Position numbers and translations under genes: made by a program. A model generated the notes under the pieces. It was given only the letters and a program-made list of their open reading frames with translations. It did no database searches and was not told the origin of the DNA. Shown piece after piece: positions 6,862 to 15,160 of a DNA stretch of 21,837 nucleotides. This DNA is from CBDUXP01 sp965371225 [NCBI: uncultured bacterium] (lineage in GTDB: Bacteria > Abyssobacteria > SURF-5 > CBDUXP01): contig CBDUXP010000062.1 of NCBI GenBank assembly GCA_965371225.1, forward strand, positions 1 through 21,837, given 5' to 3'. The stretch's first letter is position 1. Each line of letters starts with the position of its first letter.

Positions 6862-7095
6862 TCACGGTACCGGCGCCGGGGAATCGGCGGGAAGTTCCGC
6901 CTGCGGCGGCGGCTCGGCCCCAAAGACGCCGACTCCCCGCCCCGTGATGTACAGGCCGTAGCCGAGCAGGGCCAGGCCCACGGCGAGCATGGTGAGAAAG
7001 CGCGGGAGATTCGTGTGCTGCGACGTGGTCAGTTGCGGCTGCTTGGACTTCGTCCGCGCGCGGCGGCGCCGCTTCTTTTTTTTGCGTTTGGCCAT
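6862..7095 (-). CDS. small basic single-span membrane protein
   Basis: A 77-residue protein, MAKRKKKKRRRR... at the N-terminus, with one hydrophobic segment (about residues 34-54, FLTMLAVGLALLGYGLYITG) and a Pro/Ala-rich tail. The charge pattern predicts the N-terminus in the cytoplasm. No family is recognised. It starts six bases after the stop of the BamE-like lipoprotein gene and is read in the same frame as the next gene, separated by a stop codon and 165 bases. Confidence 0.6.
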   Translation of the reverse strand: MAKRKKKKRRRRARTKSKQPQLTTSQHTNLPRFLTMLAVGLALLGYGLYITGRGVGVFGAEPPPQAELPADSPAPVP

Positions 7096-7101
7096 GCTGC
7101 C

Positions 7102-7488
7102 CTAGCCACGGGACCGCGACCGCTTCCCCCCCAGCGCCCGGTCGTTCAAGTGTGCGACCTTCTCGTTGGCGTATTCGATCATGAGTTGGCGCCGCGCCTT
7201 CGGGGGCTGTTTGCCGCGAATCTTCAGACAGTCGGCGTTGTAGTTGTACACCACGCGTTGGTAGTACACGTCGTCGGAGCCAATGGACCCCTGGAGGATC
7301 CAGCTTTCGAGGCCGAGGATGCGGATGACCTCCTCCTTGTGCATACCGATGTGGATGCGCGCCACCTCCTGCGTCAGCGTGTCGCAGTCGGCAATCCACG
7401 TGTCGCCCTTGATGGAGTACGCGGAGCTAGCGCAGCCGTTCAGCGGCGCGGCAAGGCAGAGCAGGAGGAGCCACGGCACGCGGCGCAT
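7102..7488 (-). CDS. lipoprotein with BamE/SmpA-like domain
   Basis: A 128-residue lipoprotein. The signal peptide MRRVPWLLLLCLAAPLNGC has a lipobox (Leu16-Asn-Gly-Cys19). The segment VARIHIGMHKEEVIRILG (about residues 43-60) followed by a YQRVVYNYN strand matches the pattern of BamE/SmpA-type domains (I-x-x-G-M...V...LG). In proteobacteria this fold is part of the outer-membrane protein assembly machine; here a similar fold but not the same role is inferred. The ATG at 7486-7488 lies two bases after the stop of the upstream thioredoxin-like gene. The C-terminus is basic (GGKRSRSRG). Confidence 0.75.
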   Translation of the reverse strand: MRRVPWLLLLCLAAPLNGCASSAYSIKGDTWIADCDTLTQEVARIHIGMHKEEVIRILGLESWILQGSIGSDDVYYQRVVYNYNADCLKIRGKQPPKARRQLMIEYANEKVAHLNDRALGGKRSRSRG

Positions 7489-7490
7489 GG

Positions 7491-8165
7491 TTACATCCCC
7501 GCCCCGGTGGCCGGGCCCGGCACGTCCGGCGCGGCTGCGGGCGCCGCCTCGTTCCCGCCCCAGTCCAGGTCGCCGTCGCTCACGGGAGCGGCCTTCGCTT
7601 CTTCCACCGTCTCTGCCACCAGCGCGCGGAGCATCGGATCCACCTCGTTCACCCATTTGACCCCCAGTTCCACGCGGCGCACGCGGCCGCTGCGGCCAAT
7701 GATGACGGACGTGGGCAGGAGCGGCGTGTCCCCGTACGCCTGCCAGACGGCGTCCGTCGCCACCGCGACGGGAAAGTCCATGCCCAGCCGCCCGCGAATT
7801 TCCGGAATCATCTCGACGGAGGAATCGTTCGCGTGCAAGCCCACGATGACGAGGTCGTCGGGGGAAAACCGGTGGGCCATCTGTTTGAGGATCAGCGTTT
7901 CGATATGGCACGGCACGCACCAACTCGCCCACAACTGGATGATGATGACGCGGTTCCCCTTGCGCAGGTCCGCGAGGCTGACCGACCCCCCGCCGGCGGC
8001 GTCCAGCGCAAAGTCCGGCGCCGGTTGCCCCAACAAGTCGTACATACCGTGCAGCGGCGCGGGCAGATCCTCGGGTGCTTCCGCCACAGCGTGCCCGGGG
8101 AACCCGGCCACGGCCCCCACCGCCAGCAGCGCCGCGAGCGTCTGGCCGACTTTACGCGGCCGCAT
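7491..8165 (-). CDS. exported TlpA/ResA-like thioredoxin
   Basis: A 224-residue exported thiol-disulfide protein of the TlpA/ResA/AhpC-TSA type. A signal peptide occupies residues 1-29 (cleavage near AVA-EAP). [10 protein letters not shown] starts the domain at 46-55. The redox motif WCVPC is at 82-86 (Cys83 and Cys86), and the cis-proline region [12 protein letters not shown] lies downstream. Such proteins reduce disulfides in the periplasm, for example in cytochrome c maturation. A low-complexity Ala/Pro tail (last about 25 residues) is unusual. The start overlaps the end of thrC by 14 bases, so the two genes are coupled. Confidence 0.87.
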   Translation of the reverse strand: MRPRKVGQTLAALLAVGAVAGFPGHAVAEAPEDLPAPLHGMYDLLGQPAPDFALDAAGGGSVSLADLRKGNRVIIIQLWASWCVPCHIETLILKQMAHRFSPDDLVIVGLHANDSSVEMIPEIRGRLGMDFPVAVATDAVWQAYGDTPLLPTSVIIGRSGRVRRVELGVKWVNEVDPMLRALVAETVEEAKAAPVSDGDLDWGGNEAAPAAAPDVPGPATGAGM

Positions 8166-9498
8166 GCGCCCGGGCTTCCAAGTGGCGGTGGATAGTGTCG
8201 CGGATCACGCCGGCGTCGGCGGCCACGGTCACGGGGGGGTTGGGATGGCGGCACTCCACCTCGCCCAGGGTCCCCTCGTGATAGCGCAGCTTGAAGTCGA
8301 CGAATTTCAGGCCGTGGGCGGTGGACACGACGACGACCCGCTGGGGATCGCGGATCATGCCCCGGTCCACCAGCTTGAAGAGCACCGCGAGCGCGACGGC
8401 GGTGTGCGGGCAGCAGAAGAGGCCCGTGCGATCCGCGCGCACCGCGGCGTCGACCAGTTCGTCCTCACTGGCCTGCTCGACGATGCCGTTGAACTCCTTA
8501 AGCACTTTGATGGCGCGTTTGATGCTGACGGGATCCCCGATCTGGATCGCGCTGGCCAGTGTCGGCTGCGCCTGTACGGGTTCGTACTCCTCGAACTCCG
8601 TGAGGTAACTCAGGTAGAGGGGATTCGCGTGCTCCGCCTGCGCCACCACAATCGTCGGCCGCGTATCGATCAGCCCGAGATGCTCCATCATGAGAAACCC
8701 GCGGCCCAACGCGCTCACATTGCCCAGGTTGCCCCCGGGAATGATGATGAAATCCGGCACCTCCCAGTCCAACTGCTGCACGATTTCGATCCCGACGGTC
8801 TTTTGCCCTTCGATGCGCAAGGAGTTCATGGAATTGGCCAGGTAGATGTTCTCCGTCGCGGTGATCTCCTTCACGAGGCGCATGCAGCCGTCGAAATCCG
8901 TATCGAGGGCCAGGGTGAGCGCCCCGTTGGACAGCGGCTGGATCAACTGCGCGGGGGAGACCTTGCCCTTGGGAAGGAACACGATGGCCGGGATGTCGGC
9001 CGCGGCGGCGTAGGCGGCGAGCGCAGCGGAGGTGTCTCCGGACGACGCGCACGCCACTGCGGGGATCGCGGCGCCGCGCGCACGCATCTCCGCCACCATG
9101 GAGACGAGCACGGTCATTCCCAAGTCCTTGAACGAGCCCGTATGCCCGTTGCCGCACTGCTTGATCCACAGTTCGGACAGCCCGATGGATTTGCCCAGGC
9201 GATCGCCCCAGAGGAGGTTGGACCCGCCCTCGTACATGGACACGATGTTGTCGTCGGCCACCTCGGGGCAGACCCACTCCTTCTTGCCCCAGACGCCGCT
9301 GCCGAAGGGCCACTGCGTCGTGCGGTAGCGCTCGTTGAACATGGCGCGCCACTCGTCCGCCGAGTGGGCACGGGCGAGCGCGTCCAGGTCGTGATCCACG
9401 CCCAGCAACCCGCCGCACGCGCGGCACTCGTAAATGATCTCGGTCAGCGCATAGGTCTCGCCGCAATCTTCGCAGCTAAACCAGGCGCGGTACGCCAT
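8152..9498 (-). CDS. thrC: threonine synthase
   Basis: A 448-residue PLP enzyme that converts O-phosphohomoserine to threonine and phosphate, the last step of threonine synthesis. An N-terminal zinc-ribbon-like extension has Cys9, Cys12, Cys25 and Cys28. The PLP lysine is Lys124 in [23 protein letters not shown] is the phosphate-binding Ser/Thr loop, and PGGNLGN binds the cofactor phosphate. This is the class with the zinc extension seen in many archaeal and bacterial ThrC proteins. The ATG at 9496-9498 gives the conserved start. It heads a six-gene minus-strand cluster of otherwise envelope-type genes, and no other threonine genes are nearby. Confidence 0.93.
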   Translation of the reverse strand: MAYRAWFSCEDCGETYALTEIIYECRACGGLLGVDHDLDALARAHSADEWRAMFNERYRTTQWPFGSGVWGKKEWVCPEVADDNIVSMYEGGSNLLWGDRLGKSIGLSELWIKQCGNGHTGSFKDLGMTVLVSMVAEMRARGAAIPAVACASSGDTSAALAAYAAAADIPAIVFLPKGKVSPAQLIQPLSNGALTLALDTDFDGCMRLVKEITATENIYLANSMNSLRIEGQKTVGIEIVQQLDWEVPDFIIIPGGNLGNVSALGRGFLMMEHLGLIDTRPTIVVAQAEHANPLYLSYLTEFEEYEPVQAQPTLASAIQIGDPVSIKRAIKVLKEFNGIVEQASEDELVDAAVRADRTGLFCCPHTAVALAVLFKLVDRGMIRDPQRVVVVSTAHGLKFVDFKLRYHEGTLGEVECRHPNPPVTVAADAGVIRDTIHRHLEARAHAAA

Positions 9499-9542
9499 AA
9501 CGGTCAGACCCCCTCCGCGGCACGATCCGCGCCGCGCCTTCC

Positions 9543-9548
9543 AGTATA
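9543..9548 (-). promoter_or_regulatory. -10 box candidate of the thrC cluster
   Basis: TATACT on the minus strand lies 44 bases before the thrC ATG, in the 72-base gap behind the CehA-type gene. A clear -35 is not visible. Confidence 0.4.
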
Positions 9549-9570
9549 CCGCGCGGGGGAACGCGGAGCG

Positions 9571-12525
9571 TCAGGCTTGGCGGCGGGCCCACCAGAGCGC
9601 GCAGCCCATGGCGAACAGCACCCCGCCGAACACGTACATCGGAATGGCCATGGTCCGTGCCTCGGGTTGGGGCGGCAGGCCGGGCGGGATGAACCACCGG
9701 CCGCCGCTGACTTTGACGAAGATCGGATTGGTGAACGCCATGGACTGGAACCGGTCGGCCGTCAAGACTTCGTACACCCCGCCCGGGCTCGACCGCGGGG
9801 CGGTGGGATCATCCTGCAGGGGGACCCCCGCTTCCACCGTCACGAAACTGTCCCGCTCCAGACGCAGGTCCACGTCCTGCTCGAAACGGATGACCGGCGC
9901 GTCCCCGACCGGCGGCAAGTCCGCGAAGGTGTGCAGGACCTCGCCGTTGACGAGCAACCGCACTTCCTCAACGGGCACCCACGACGCCGCGGCGACGGTC
10001 AGCCCCACAGTCACCGCCCCTCCCGGCGCGCGCACGGTGTCGCCCATCACGCCGCCGTTCACGGTAAAGCGCACGATCAACGGCCCGCTGGTGCCGAACG
10101 TCCGCCCCTGGAGGACCGCTTCGTGGAACGCCACCTCATTCCACCCGTCGAGGCCGGCCGGGTAATACACATAATTGCGGGGATACCCCGCCGGCGAGCG
10201 CGGTCCGTGCGTGTCGGAGTTCGCCGTGCCCGTGCGGCGGATGTCCTGGCGCAGCAGCGCGTACCAGTCCCGGCGCACTTGCAGGAACTGGGGATACGAC
10301 CCCCAGTTCAGCACTTCGATGGCGTCGAAGTCGAGCGCGCGCATGTACCCGTCCGCCGCCGGTTGCAGGAGCCGGTTGTTCGGATACGCGGTGATGGGCA
10401 GCGCGGGATCGAAGCCTTCGCCCGCGTCCCCCAGGTGCGAGAAGTAGGACCCCGCGCCAATCCGGTCCGGCGTCCACGGGCGCGGGTGATTCAGTTGGAT
10501 CACCGCCGGATCGTAGTCGCGCCGCAGGATTTCGTAGGCATCCGCCAGCGACATGCCCTCGTGCGGCGGCGCCCCGTGCCGCGACGCGTGCGGATCGTAG
10601 GCGATGGGCCACGCGTTGGAATGGCCGATGGTCCACGGGGCGCGCGCGTTCGGCGCCACGCCGGTGATCTCCGTCCCGATCAGCACGCGGATGTGATCGC
10701 GCACGCCCAGCGCGTCCAGGGCGGCCTCAAACGTATTGACGTTGTCATGCTCCGTAGAGGTCAGGACATCGACGCCCTCCGCCACGAAGGAACTCAGGCG
10801 CAGCATGTTGGTCAGCGACGTATCGTCGCTCGCCTCCCCGTGCACGTGAAAGTCCGCCGTGATGTATCCGGGCAGTTCGATCGCCCGCGGCGGGTTGAAC
10901 GGCGCGACGGTCACCTCCTGGCCAGGCCGGTCCACCCGCACCACCCGCGACGCCACCCCATGCTCCAAGCCGCGGGTGGCGAGCAGCCGATACGTCCCCG
11001 GCGGCACGGCGACGCGCGTGCGATCCGCCGCGGTCCCGACGAAGTACAGATCCCGCGTCTCCATGCCACCGTCGACCCGCTCGCCGTCCAAGCGAAAGTC
11101 GAGCATCTCCGGATTGAACACCGGGTCCGGCGTCTCTCCCTCCCCCCGCACCACGACGCGGCCCGGGCCGGCATCGATGAAGGCGGGCTCGAACACCAGC
11201 CAGCCGGGTTCGGTCAGGCGCACCTCGCCCACGTCCGCGAACGCCCCGCGCGTGACGCGCACCTCGCGGAACTGCGGCGGCCGCTGCGGGGCGCGCACCT
11301 CGAGCGTGTAGTTACCCGGCGGCAGGCTGGCACGGAAGACGCCGGCATCGGGGCCGGCCACCGTCGTCGCCAACTGGGTCACGGGGGTGCCCGCGGGTGC
11401 TGTGCGCACGTGGATCACGTGCGGCACGGCGGGCGGCGTCACGCGGCCCTGCACGCCGCTGCTGCCGTCGGCGTACGCGAGCAGGGGGAAGAGCACGTCC
11501 GTCGTGGCCGCCACGTCATGGCGCCCCGCCACGAGGAACAGGCGGTGATACGTCCAGCTCGCGCCCGGCGCCAAGGTGCGACCCCGGGCCCGGAGCATGC
11601 GCGGCATGCTGATTTCCTGCCAGTCGTGATCGAAGAGAAACGTGGTGATCGCGCCCACATGGCCGTCGGTCACACCGAACAGCACGCCACCGTTCGCGAC
11701 GCGCTCCGGCTCGCAGAGCGCGTACGCGATCGGGGGGTAGTGCCGCATGCCGGGAAAACTCACGTAGGTCAGCGGCGCGAGCGCATCCGTCGAGCGCACG
11801 AGGCTCGCCACCGAGAAACTGTGGTGGGCGAAGCCCCGCGTGCGCGCCGGCGCGACCGTGTTCCCGAACCACGCGCGCATGCTGCCTAGCCCGTGCAGGA
11901 TCGCGTCGGAATACGCGAAGAGCGGCGCGGGCTGCGTCCCCGTGTTCCGGAAGGTGGTGGTCAGGTGGACGAACGGCTCGCCCGGCAGGACCTTGAACTC
12001 CGTTTCCACCTGGACGCCGCGCACCGCGTCCGCCTCCGGGACGAACAGGGCCTGCTGGGGATCGAAGCCCCCCGGGCGCCGGACTGTCACCATGCCCTGA
12101 CTCGCAGAGACCACGAGCCGCGCCCACCCCTGCGCCGGGTCCACCTCGGCGCGGATGGTATCGAAGTGCGCCTGCACGCGCTGGTCCAGGTTGAAGATGG
12201 GCATCACCTGGCCCAGCTGGTCCTCGCCCGTGCGGTCCCGCAGCCCCGCGTCCACCAACGTACCGCCGTGGGGCACCTCGCCCTGCCGGCGCGCGGGATC
12301 GTCCACGATGATCTCGACGATGTCGTTGGCCAGGTACCAGTCCCCCACCCCGCCCACGGCCTGCGTGCCGCCGATGAGCCGCGCCGCCGCGGTCGCCTCG
12401 GTGATCTGTTCCGCGACCAGTTGGGCGCGCGCCGGCTGCGGCAGCAGGAGGATCGCCAGCCCGGGAAGCAGGCGTTGCAAGCGGAAGGTCACGGGGCGGT
12501 ATGGCGGCGGGCGCCGACTACTCAT
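9571..12525 (-). CDS. exported CehA/McbA-family PHP-domain metallohydrolase with C-terminal membrane anchor
   Basis: A 984-residue exported protein. A signal peptide (about residues 1-35, ending QPARA) precedes a long beta-rich region. The PHP metal-binding motif ADFHVHGEASDD (His560, His562) and STEHDN (Glu592, His593, Asp594) follow, then GHSNAWP, LNHPRPW and NSDTHGP as later metal-ligand segments. CehA/McbA proteins were named for carbaryl hydrolysis; most members, including this one, have unknown substrates. One hydrophobic helix near the C-terminus (IPMYVFGGVLFAMGCALWW) followed by Arg residues looks like a membrane anchor. I chose ATG at 12523-12525, which overlaps the upstream lipoprotein stop by eight bases and gives the signal peptide. 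The upstream frame is a shadow of that gene. Confidence 0.88.
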   Translation of the reverse strand: MSSRRPPPYRPVTFRLQRLLPGLAILLLPQPARAQLVAEQITEATAAARLIGGTQAVGGVGDWYLANDIVEIIVDDPARRQGEVPHGGTLVDAGLRDRTGEDQLGQVMPIFNLDQRVQAHFDTIRAEVDPAQGWARLVVSASQGMVTVRRPGGFDPQQALFVPEADAVRGVQVETEFKVLPGEPFVHLTTTFRNTGTQPAPLFAYSDAILHGLGSMRAWFGNTVAPARTRGFAHHSFSVASLVRSTDALAPLTYVSFPGMRHYPPIAYALCEPERVANGGVLFGVTDGHVGAITTFLFDHDWQEISMPRMLRARGRTLAPGASWTYHRLFLVAGRHDVAATTDVLFPLLAYADGSSGVQGRVTPPAVPHVIHVRTAPAGTPVTQLATTVAGPDAGVFRASLPPGNYTLEVRAPQRPPQFREVRVTRGAFADVGEVRLTEPGWLVFEPAFIDAGPGRVVVRGEGETPDPVFNPEMLDFRLDGERVDGGMETRDLYFVGTAADRTRVAVPPGTYRLLATRGLEHGVASRVVRVDRPGQEVTVAPFNPPRAIELPGYITADFHVHGEASDDTSLTNMLRLSSFVAEGVDVLTSTEHDNVNTFEAALDALGVRDHIRVLIGTEITGVAPNARAPWTIGHSNAWPIAYDPHASRHGAPPHEGMSLADAYEILRRDYDPAVIQLNHPRPWTPDRIGAGSYFSHLGDAGEGFDPALPITAYPNNRLLQPAADGYMRALDFDAIEVLNWGSYPQFLQVRRDWYALLRQDIRRTGTANSDTHGPRSPAGYPRNYVYYPAGLDGWNEVAFHEAVLQGRTFGTSGPLIVRFTVNGGVMGDTVRAPGGAVTVGLTVAAASWVPVEEVRLLVNGEVLHTFADLPPVGDAPVIRFEQDVDLRLERDSFVTVEAGVPLQDDPTAPRSSPGGVYEVLTADRFQSMAFTNPIFVKVSGGRWFIPPGLPPQPEARTMAIPMYVFGGVLFAMGCALWWARRQA

Positions 12526-13033
12526 CCAGGTCCGGCGGCGGGGCGGACGCCTCGGCGGCGGCGGGCGCAGCCACTTGGTCCACAAGTCCAGGGGTGTGGC
12601 CCAGGCGGGCGTCGATACTCGCCGCGATCTCCAGGCCCATGCCCTCATTAACGCTCGCGAGCGGATACCAGCCGGCCGGGCGGCTCCACCCCCCCGTGTC
12701 GTACTTCTGCGCACTCATCTGCAGCACCATCCGCGTGGCGTCCTCGCCGACCGGCTCGAGCGAGATGGTGATCACGTTGCGCCGGTTCAGCAGCAGAAAG
12801 AGGTTGTTCGTGCGTTCCCACGCGACGAAGCGGCCGGCCTTGTCGATGCTGTCCACCTCTATTCCGGCCTGATTGTTCAGGTCCACGCGCACCGTATCCC
12901 ACACGATGGGGTATTGCCGCTGGTACAACCGCGTGACCGGTGCCGGCAGAGCGGGCGGAACGGCGGGGAGGCGGGAACAGGCTGCCGTCCCGAGCAACAG
13001 GACGGTGGCGCACACAGCGCGGGTCCAGCGCAT
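12518..13033 (-). CDS. lipoprotein of unknown function
   Basis: A 171-residue lipoprotein with signal peptide MRWTRAVCATVLLLGTAAC and lipobox Cys19. The rest is a compact alpha/beta domain (VRVDLNNQAGIEVDSID..., ITISLEPVGEDATRMVLQMSAQKYD) that I cannot assign; its length and pattern recall small outer-membrane-assembly lipoproteins, but that is only an impression. ATG at 13031-13033 is preferred over a TTG three codons upstream because it gives a better signal peptide. The stop overlaps the start of the CehA-type gene by eight bases (ATGAGTAG), so the two are coupled and may act together in the envelope. Confidence 0.72.
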   Translation of the reverse strand: MRWTRAVCATVLLLGTAACSRLPAVPPALPAPVTRLYQRQYPIVWDTVRVDLNNQAGIEVDSIDKAGRFVAWERTNNLFLLLNRRNVITISLEPVGEDATRMVLQMSAQKYDTGGWSRPAGWYPLASVNEGMGLEIAASIDARLGHTPGLVDQVAAPAAAEASAPPPDLDE

Positions 13034-13042
13034 GAACCGCAA

Positions 13043-13051
13043 ATTATAGCA
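13043..13051 (-). promoter_or_regulatory. extended -10 promoter, likely leaderless transcript
   Basis: TGCTATAAT on the minus strand is a perfect extended -10 (TGn plus TATAAT). Its last base lies only nine bases before the lipoprotein ATG, so transcription would start within about three bases of the start codon. No Shine-Dalgarno sequence fits between them. Confidence 0.6.
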
Positions 13052-13058
13052 CGCGGGC

Positions 13059-13415
13059 TCAGCCGTCCCGCGCGGCGTCCTCTTGCCGGCGGTACACGAT
13101 GACGTCCACCTTCTCCAACGTGATCAACCCCTCCCCCACCAGCTCGTCCATCTGCGGCAAGACCCCGCGCACCCGCTCCTCCGTGTCCACCGCCTCGATC
13201 ACCAGCGGCAAGTCGTGCGACAGCCGCAAGAACTGGTCCGTGTGGTACACGCTGTGGGCGCCGAACCCGGCGACGCCCCGCAGCACCGTGGCGCCCGCGA
13301 GCCCTTCCCGCCGCAACACGTCCACGATCACCTTATAGAGGGGCTCGCCCGCGTGCCGGTCCGCCTCGCCGATGAAGATGCGCATGAGGAGCTGCTGGCC
13401 GGTGAGCCGGGTCAT
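13059..13415 (-). CDS. DUF190 (CrcB-associated, PII-like) protein
   Basis: A 118-residue DUF190-family protein, a small PII-like fold often encoded beside crcB. It is recognised from IFIGEADRHAGEPLYKVIVDVLRREGLAGATVLRGVAGFG near the start and SHDLPLVIEAVDTEERV in the middle. The role is thought to be regulatory, probably in ion handling, and is not proven. The ATG at 13413-13415 overlaps the crcB stop by four bases (ATGA). The gene ends 25 bases before the start of the next operon. Confidence 0.88.
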   Translation of the reverse strand: MTRLTGQQLLMRIFIGEADRHAGEPLYKVIVDVLRREGLAGATVLRGVAGFGAHSVYHTDQFLRLSHDLPLVIEAVDTEERVRGVLPQMDELVGEGLITLEKVDVIVYRRQEDAARDG

Positions 13416-13786
13416 GAGATGCGCTCCAGCAGCGTCATGCCCACGTAGACTGCGGCAAGGCACAACGCGCAATTGGCCGCCACGTTCAAGCCGCCCAGGA
13501 CCAGCGCGCCCGCCCGCAGGTATTGCACGGTCTCCCAACTGAACGTGGAGAACGTCGTCAACGCGCCGAGAAACCCGACCGTCAGCGCATCCCGCAGTGG
13601 CGGGGACACCGCCACGGACCGCTGCACCAGGGTCATCAGCAATCCCAGGCAGAACGATCCCAGCACGTTGACCGCCAGCGTGCCCCACGCCCACCGGTCC
13701 CCCAGCAGGGCATGAGCCCAGCCGGAGATCAGGTAGCGGCTGATGGCGCCGACGAAACCGCCGAGGCCGATGGATACCAGATGCAT
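13412..13786 (-). CDS. crcB: fluoride channel CrcB/Fluc
   Basis: A 124-residue CrcB/Fluc protein that exports fluoride passively as a dual-topology dimer in the inner membrane. It has four membrane helices. Family motifs are GGFVGAISRY (residues 9-18, Arg17), GTLAVNVLGSF with the conserved pore Asn40, and GFLGALTTFSTF (71-82), which carries the Phe-box and the sodium-site region. It overlaps the DUF190 gene downstream by four bases. A promoter of the TTGACT-17-TAGACT type precedes it. The leader is only about 24 bases, too short for a fluoride riboswitch, so control by fluoride through that RNA seems absent. Confidence 0.93.
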   Translation of the reverse strand: MHLVSIGLGGFVGAISRYLISGWAHALLGDRWAWGTLAVNVLGSFCLGLLMTLVQRSVAVSPPLRDALTVGFLGALTTFSTFSWETVQYLRAGALVLGGLNVAANCALCLAAVYVGMTLLERIS

Positions 13787-13816
13787 GGCGCGTACCGCCC
13801 GGGTCGGGGACGGCGC

Positions 13817-13845
13817 AGTCTATGGCGCGCACCGCGCCCAGTCAA
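13817..13845 (-). promoter_or_regulatory. crcB promoter (TTGACT-17-TAGACT)
   Basis: On the minus strand, -35 TTGACT (13840-13845) and -10 TAGACT (13817-13822) are 17 bp apart. The same pair of boxes precedes both YadA-like genes in this window, which supports a common sigma factor preference. Confidence 0.6.
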
Positions 13846-13883
13846 CGCGGGCGGCCGCGCGGCGCGTGGGGGCGCGGGGCGGC

Positions 13884-13892
13884 TGGTAGACT
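13884..13892 (+). promoter_or_regulatory. possible extended -10 of the cytochrome gene
   Basis: TGGTAGACT repeats the TAGACT -10 form with a TGn extension, 66 bases before the cytochrome ATG. No -35 match is visible. Confidence 0.3.
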
Positions 13893-13958
13893 GGGCCTGC
13901 GGCGGGCGCAACCGCGCCGGCGACCCCGGTCTTGCTGCCGCACCAAGGAGTGGCTCCC

Positions 13959-14360
13959 ATGCGAATCTCCCGTCCGACCGGTCTCCTGGCGTGTGGTGCC
14001 GTGTGCGTGGCCGCCCTCGCTTTTGGACCCCAGCCGCGCGCGCGCGCCGAGGTGAATCCCCTGGCCGACGCCATGAGCGGGCTCTCCACCCGCATGGAAG
14101 ACGCGCTGCATTGGCTCGTCCGCGGCGACTTCGTGGAGTTGGAACATGTGGGCATCGAACTGGTGCGGGCCGTGGACCGGACCATGACCATCGCCCAGAT
14201 GCAGGGCCTGGCTCCGGAACTGCTCGACGGGCTGGTGGACATGCGCGAGGATGCCGAGGACCTGCGCGAAGAGGCCCGCGAGCAGCGCCTCCACAAGGCG
14301 GGCAAGGCGTACGTGAAGCTGGTGGAAGCCTGCATGTCGTGTCACACGGAGACGCAATAA
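13959..14360 (+). CDS. c'-type (four-helix) cytochrome, periplasmic
   Basis: A 133-residue exported monohaem cytochrome. The signal peptide (residues 1-30, ARA-EV) is followed by helical segments. The single haem site CMSCH (Cys125, Cys128, His129) lies four residues from the C-terminus, the arrangement of cytochrome c' and c-556. Met46 in STRMEDAL could be the distal ligand as in c-556, but this is inference. Function (NO binding or electron transfer) cannot be decided. I chose ATG at 13959 because AAGGAG lies eight bases upstream and the signal peptide then starts properly. The gene precedes an RseC-family gene in the same direction. Confidence 0.82.
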   Translation: MRISRPTGLLACGAVCVAALAFGPQPRARAEVNPLADAMSGLSTRMEDALHWLVRGDFVELEHVGIELVRAVDRTMTIAQMQGLAPELLDGLVDMREDAEDLREEAREQRLHKAGKAYVKLVEACMSCHTETQ

Positions 14361-14439
14361 CCGTCGCCGGCGCCGCCGGGCATTGTTACACTGACATGAG
14401 GCCGGCCCGCTCCCGCGGCCGGGCGATACGAGATCGCGC

Positions 14440-14913
14440 ATGCTCCACGAAGAAACCGGCGAAGTGATTCGCGTGCAACCCGAGCGCGCGTGGGTAAAGG
14501 TGCTCGCCACGAGCGCCTGCGGCAGTTGCGCGTCGGCCTGCGGGATAAACGAAGAAGGCTACCGGCTGGTAGAGGTCGTCGATCCCATCGGCGTGCGCCC
14601 GCAGCAGGAGGTCGGCCTGCAACTGCCCGGCGGCGCGCTCGTGGGCGCTGCGCTGATGATGTACGGGGTGCCGCTCGCCTGCCTATTGGTGGGGCTGGGC
14701 ATCGGCCACACCGCGGCGGTGCGTTTCGCGTTGCCGCCGGATTGGGTCGGCGCCGGGAGCGCGCTCGGATGCATGGTGCTCGGTTTCGTCGGCCTCTACC
14801 AGGCGCGCCACTACTTCGCCCGGCGCCGGTTCTTCTACCCCACCATCACGCGCATCACCGCGTCCGCCGCCGCACCGCGCACCCCCGCCCCCGCCGCACC
14901 GTTCACGTTGTAG
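14440..14913 (+). CDS. rseC: RseC/MucC-family (SoxR-reducing system) membrane protein
   Basis: A 157-residue protein of the RseC/MucC family. Relatives act in the SoxR-reducing complex or modulate sigma-E signalling in the inner membrane. It shows the start MLHEETGEVIRVQPERAWVKV, the cysteine cluster CGSCASAC (Cys27, Cys30, Cys34) and two membrane helices at about residues 67-90 and 100-118. A Pro/Ala tail ends the protein. The ATG at 14440 has only a weak GAG ahead of it. It lies 79 bases after the cytochrome stop. No rnf genes or rpoE are in the window, so its partner is unknown. Confidence 0.82.
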   Translation: MLHEETGEVIRVQPERAWVKVLATSACGSCASACGINEEGYRLVEVVDPIGVRPQQEVGLQLPGGALVGAALMMYGVPLACLLVGLGIGHTAAVRFALPPDWVGAGSALGCMVLGFVGLYQARHYFARRRFFYPTITRITASAAAPRTPAPAAPFTL

Positions 14914-14984
14914 GGCCAAACCACACGCGCCGTAGCGCCCGCACCATACCCAACGCGGTCGCGAAGACATCCAACCCAATGTAG

Positions 14985-15006
14985 GGCACGGCTACCAAGC
15001 CGTGCC
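14985..15006. repeat. 9-bp perfect palindrome in intergenic region
   Basis: GGCACGGCT (14985-14993) and AGCCGTGCC (14998-15006) form a stem with a 4-base loop. It lies 72 bases after the RseC-family stop, between convergent genes, and could terminate transcription. Confidence 0.55.
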
Positions 15007-15055
15007 GCGTTTCCCGGGCGGCGCAGGCATCGCCCTTCGGTCGTGCGGCGCGCGC

Positions 15056-15113
15056 GTAGGGGCGAATCTTGTATTCGCCCATCTCGCTGGGCGATCGCGA
15101 GGATCGCCCCTAC
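15056..15113. repeat. dispersed palindromic repeat with GTAGGGGCGA ends
   Basis: GTAGGGGCGA at 15056-15065 is repeated inverted as TCGCCCCTAC at 15104-15113. Inside are two consecutive 8-bp hairpins: GGGCGAAT/ATTCGCCC (15060-15080) and GGGCGATC/GATCGCCC (15089-15109). The layout is that of a short non-autonomous palindromic repeat, related to those at 17604 and 21656. Confidence 0.65.
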
Positions 15114-15160
15114 CACCGAGGAATAAACGGTAGTCGCGCACGCGCGCAGCCTCGGCCCGG

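Noticed and set aside
5959-11889. A 1976-codon open frame on the plus strand
   Set aside because: It runs antisense to thrC, the thioredoxin-like gene and most of the CehA-type gene, is made of Arg/His/Gly/Ala-rich low-complexity sequence and has no motif. It is a by-product of high GC and third-position bias.
13787-13860. Fluoride riboswitch ahead of crcB
   Set aside because: The leader after the inferred promoter is too short and the conserved elements of that RNA are not visible.
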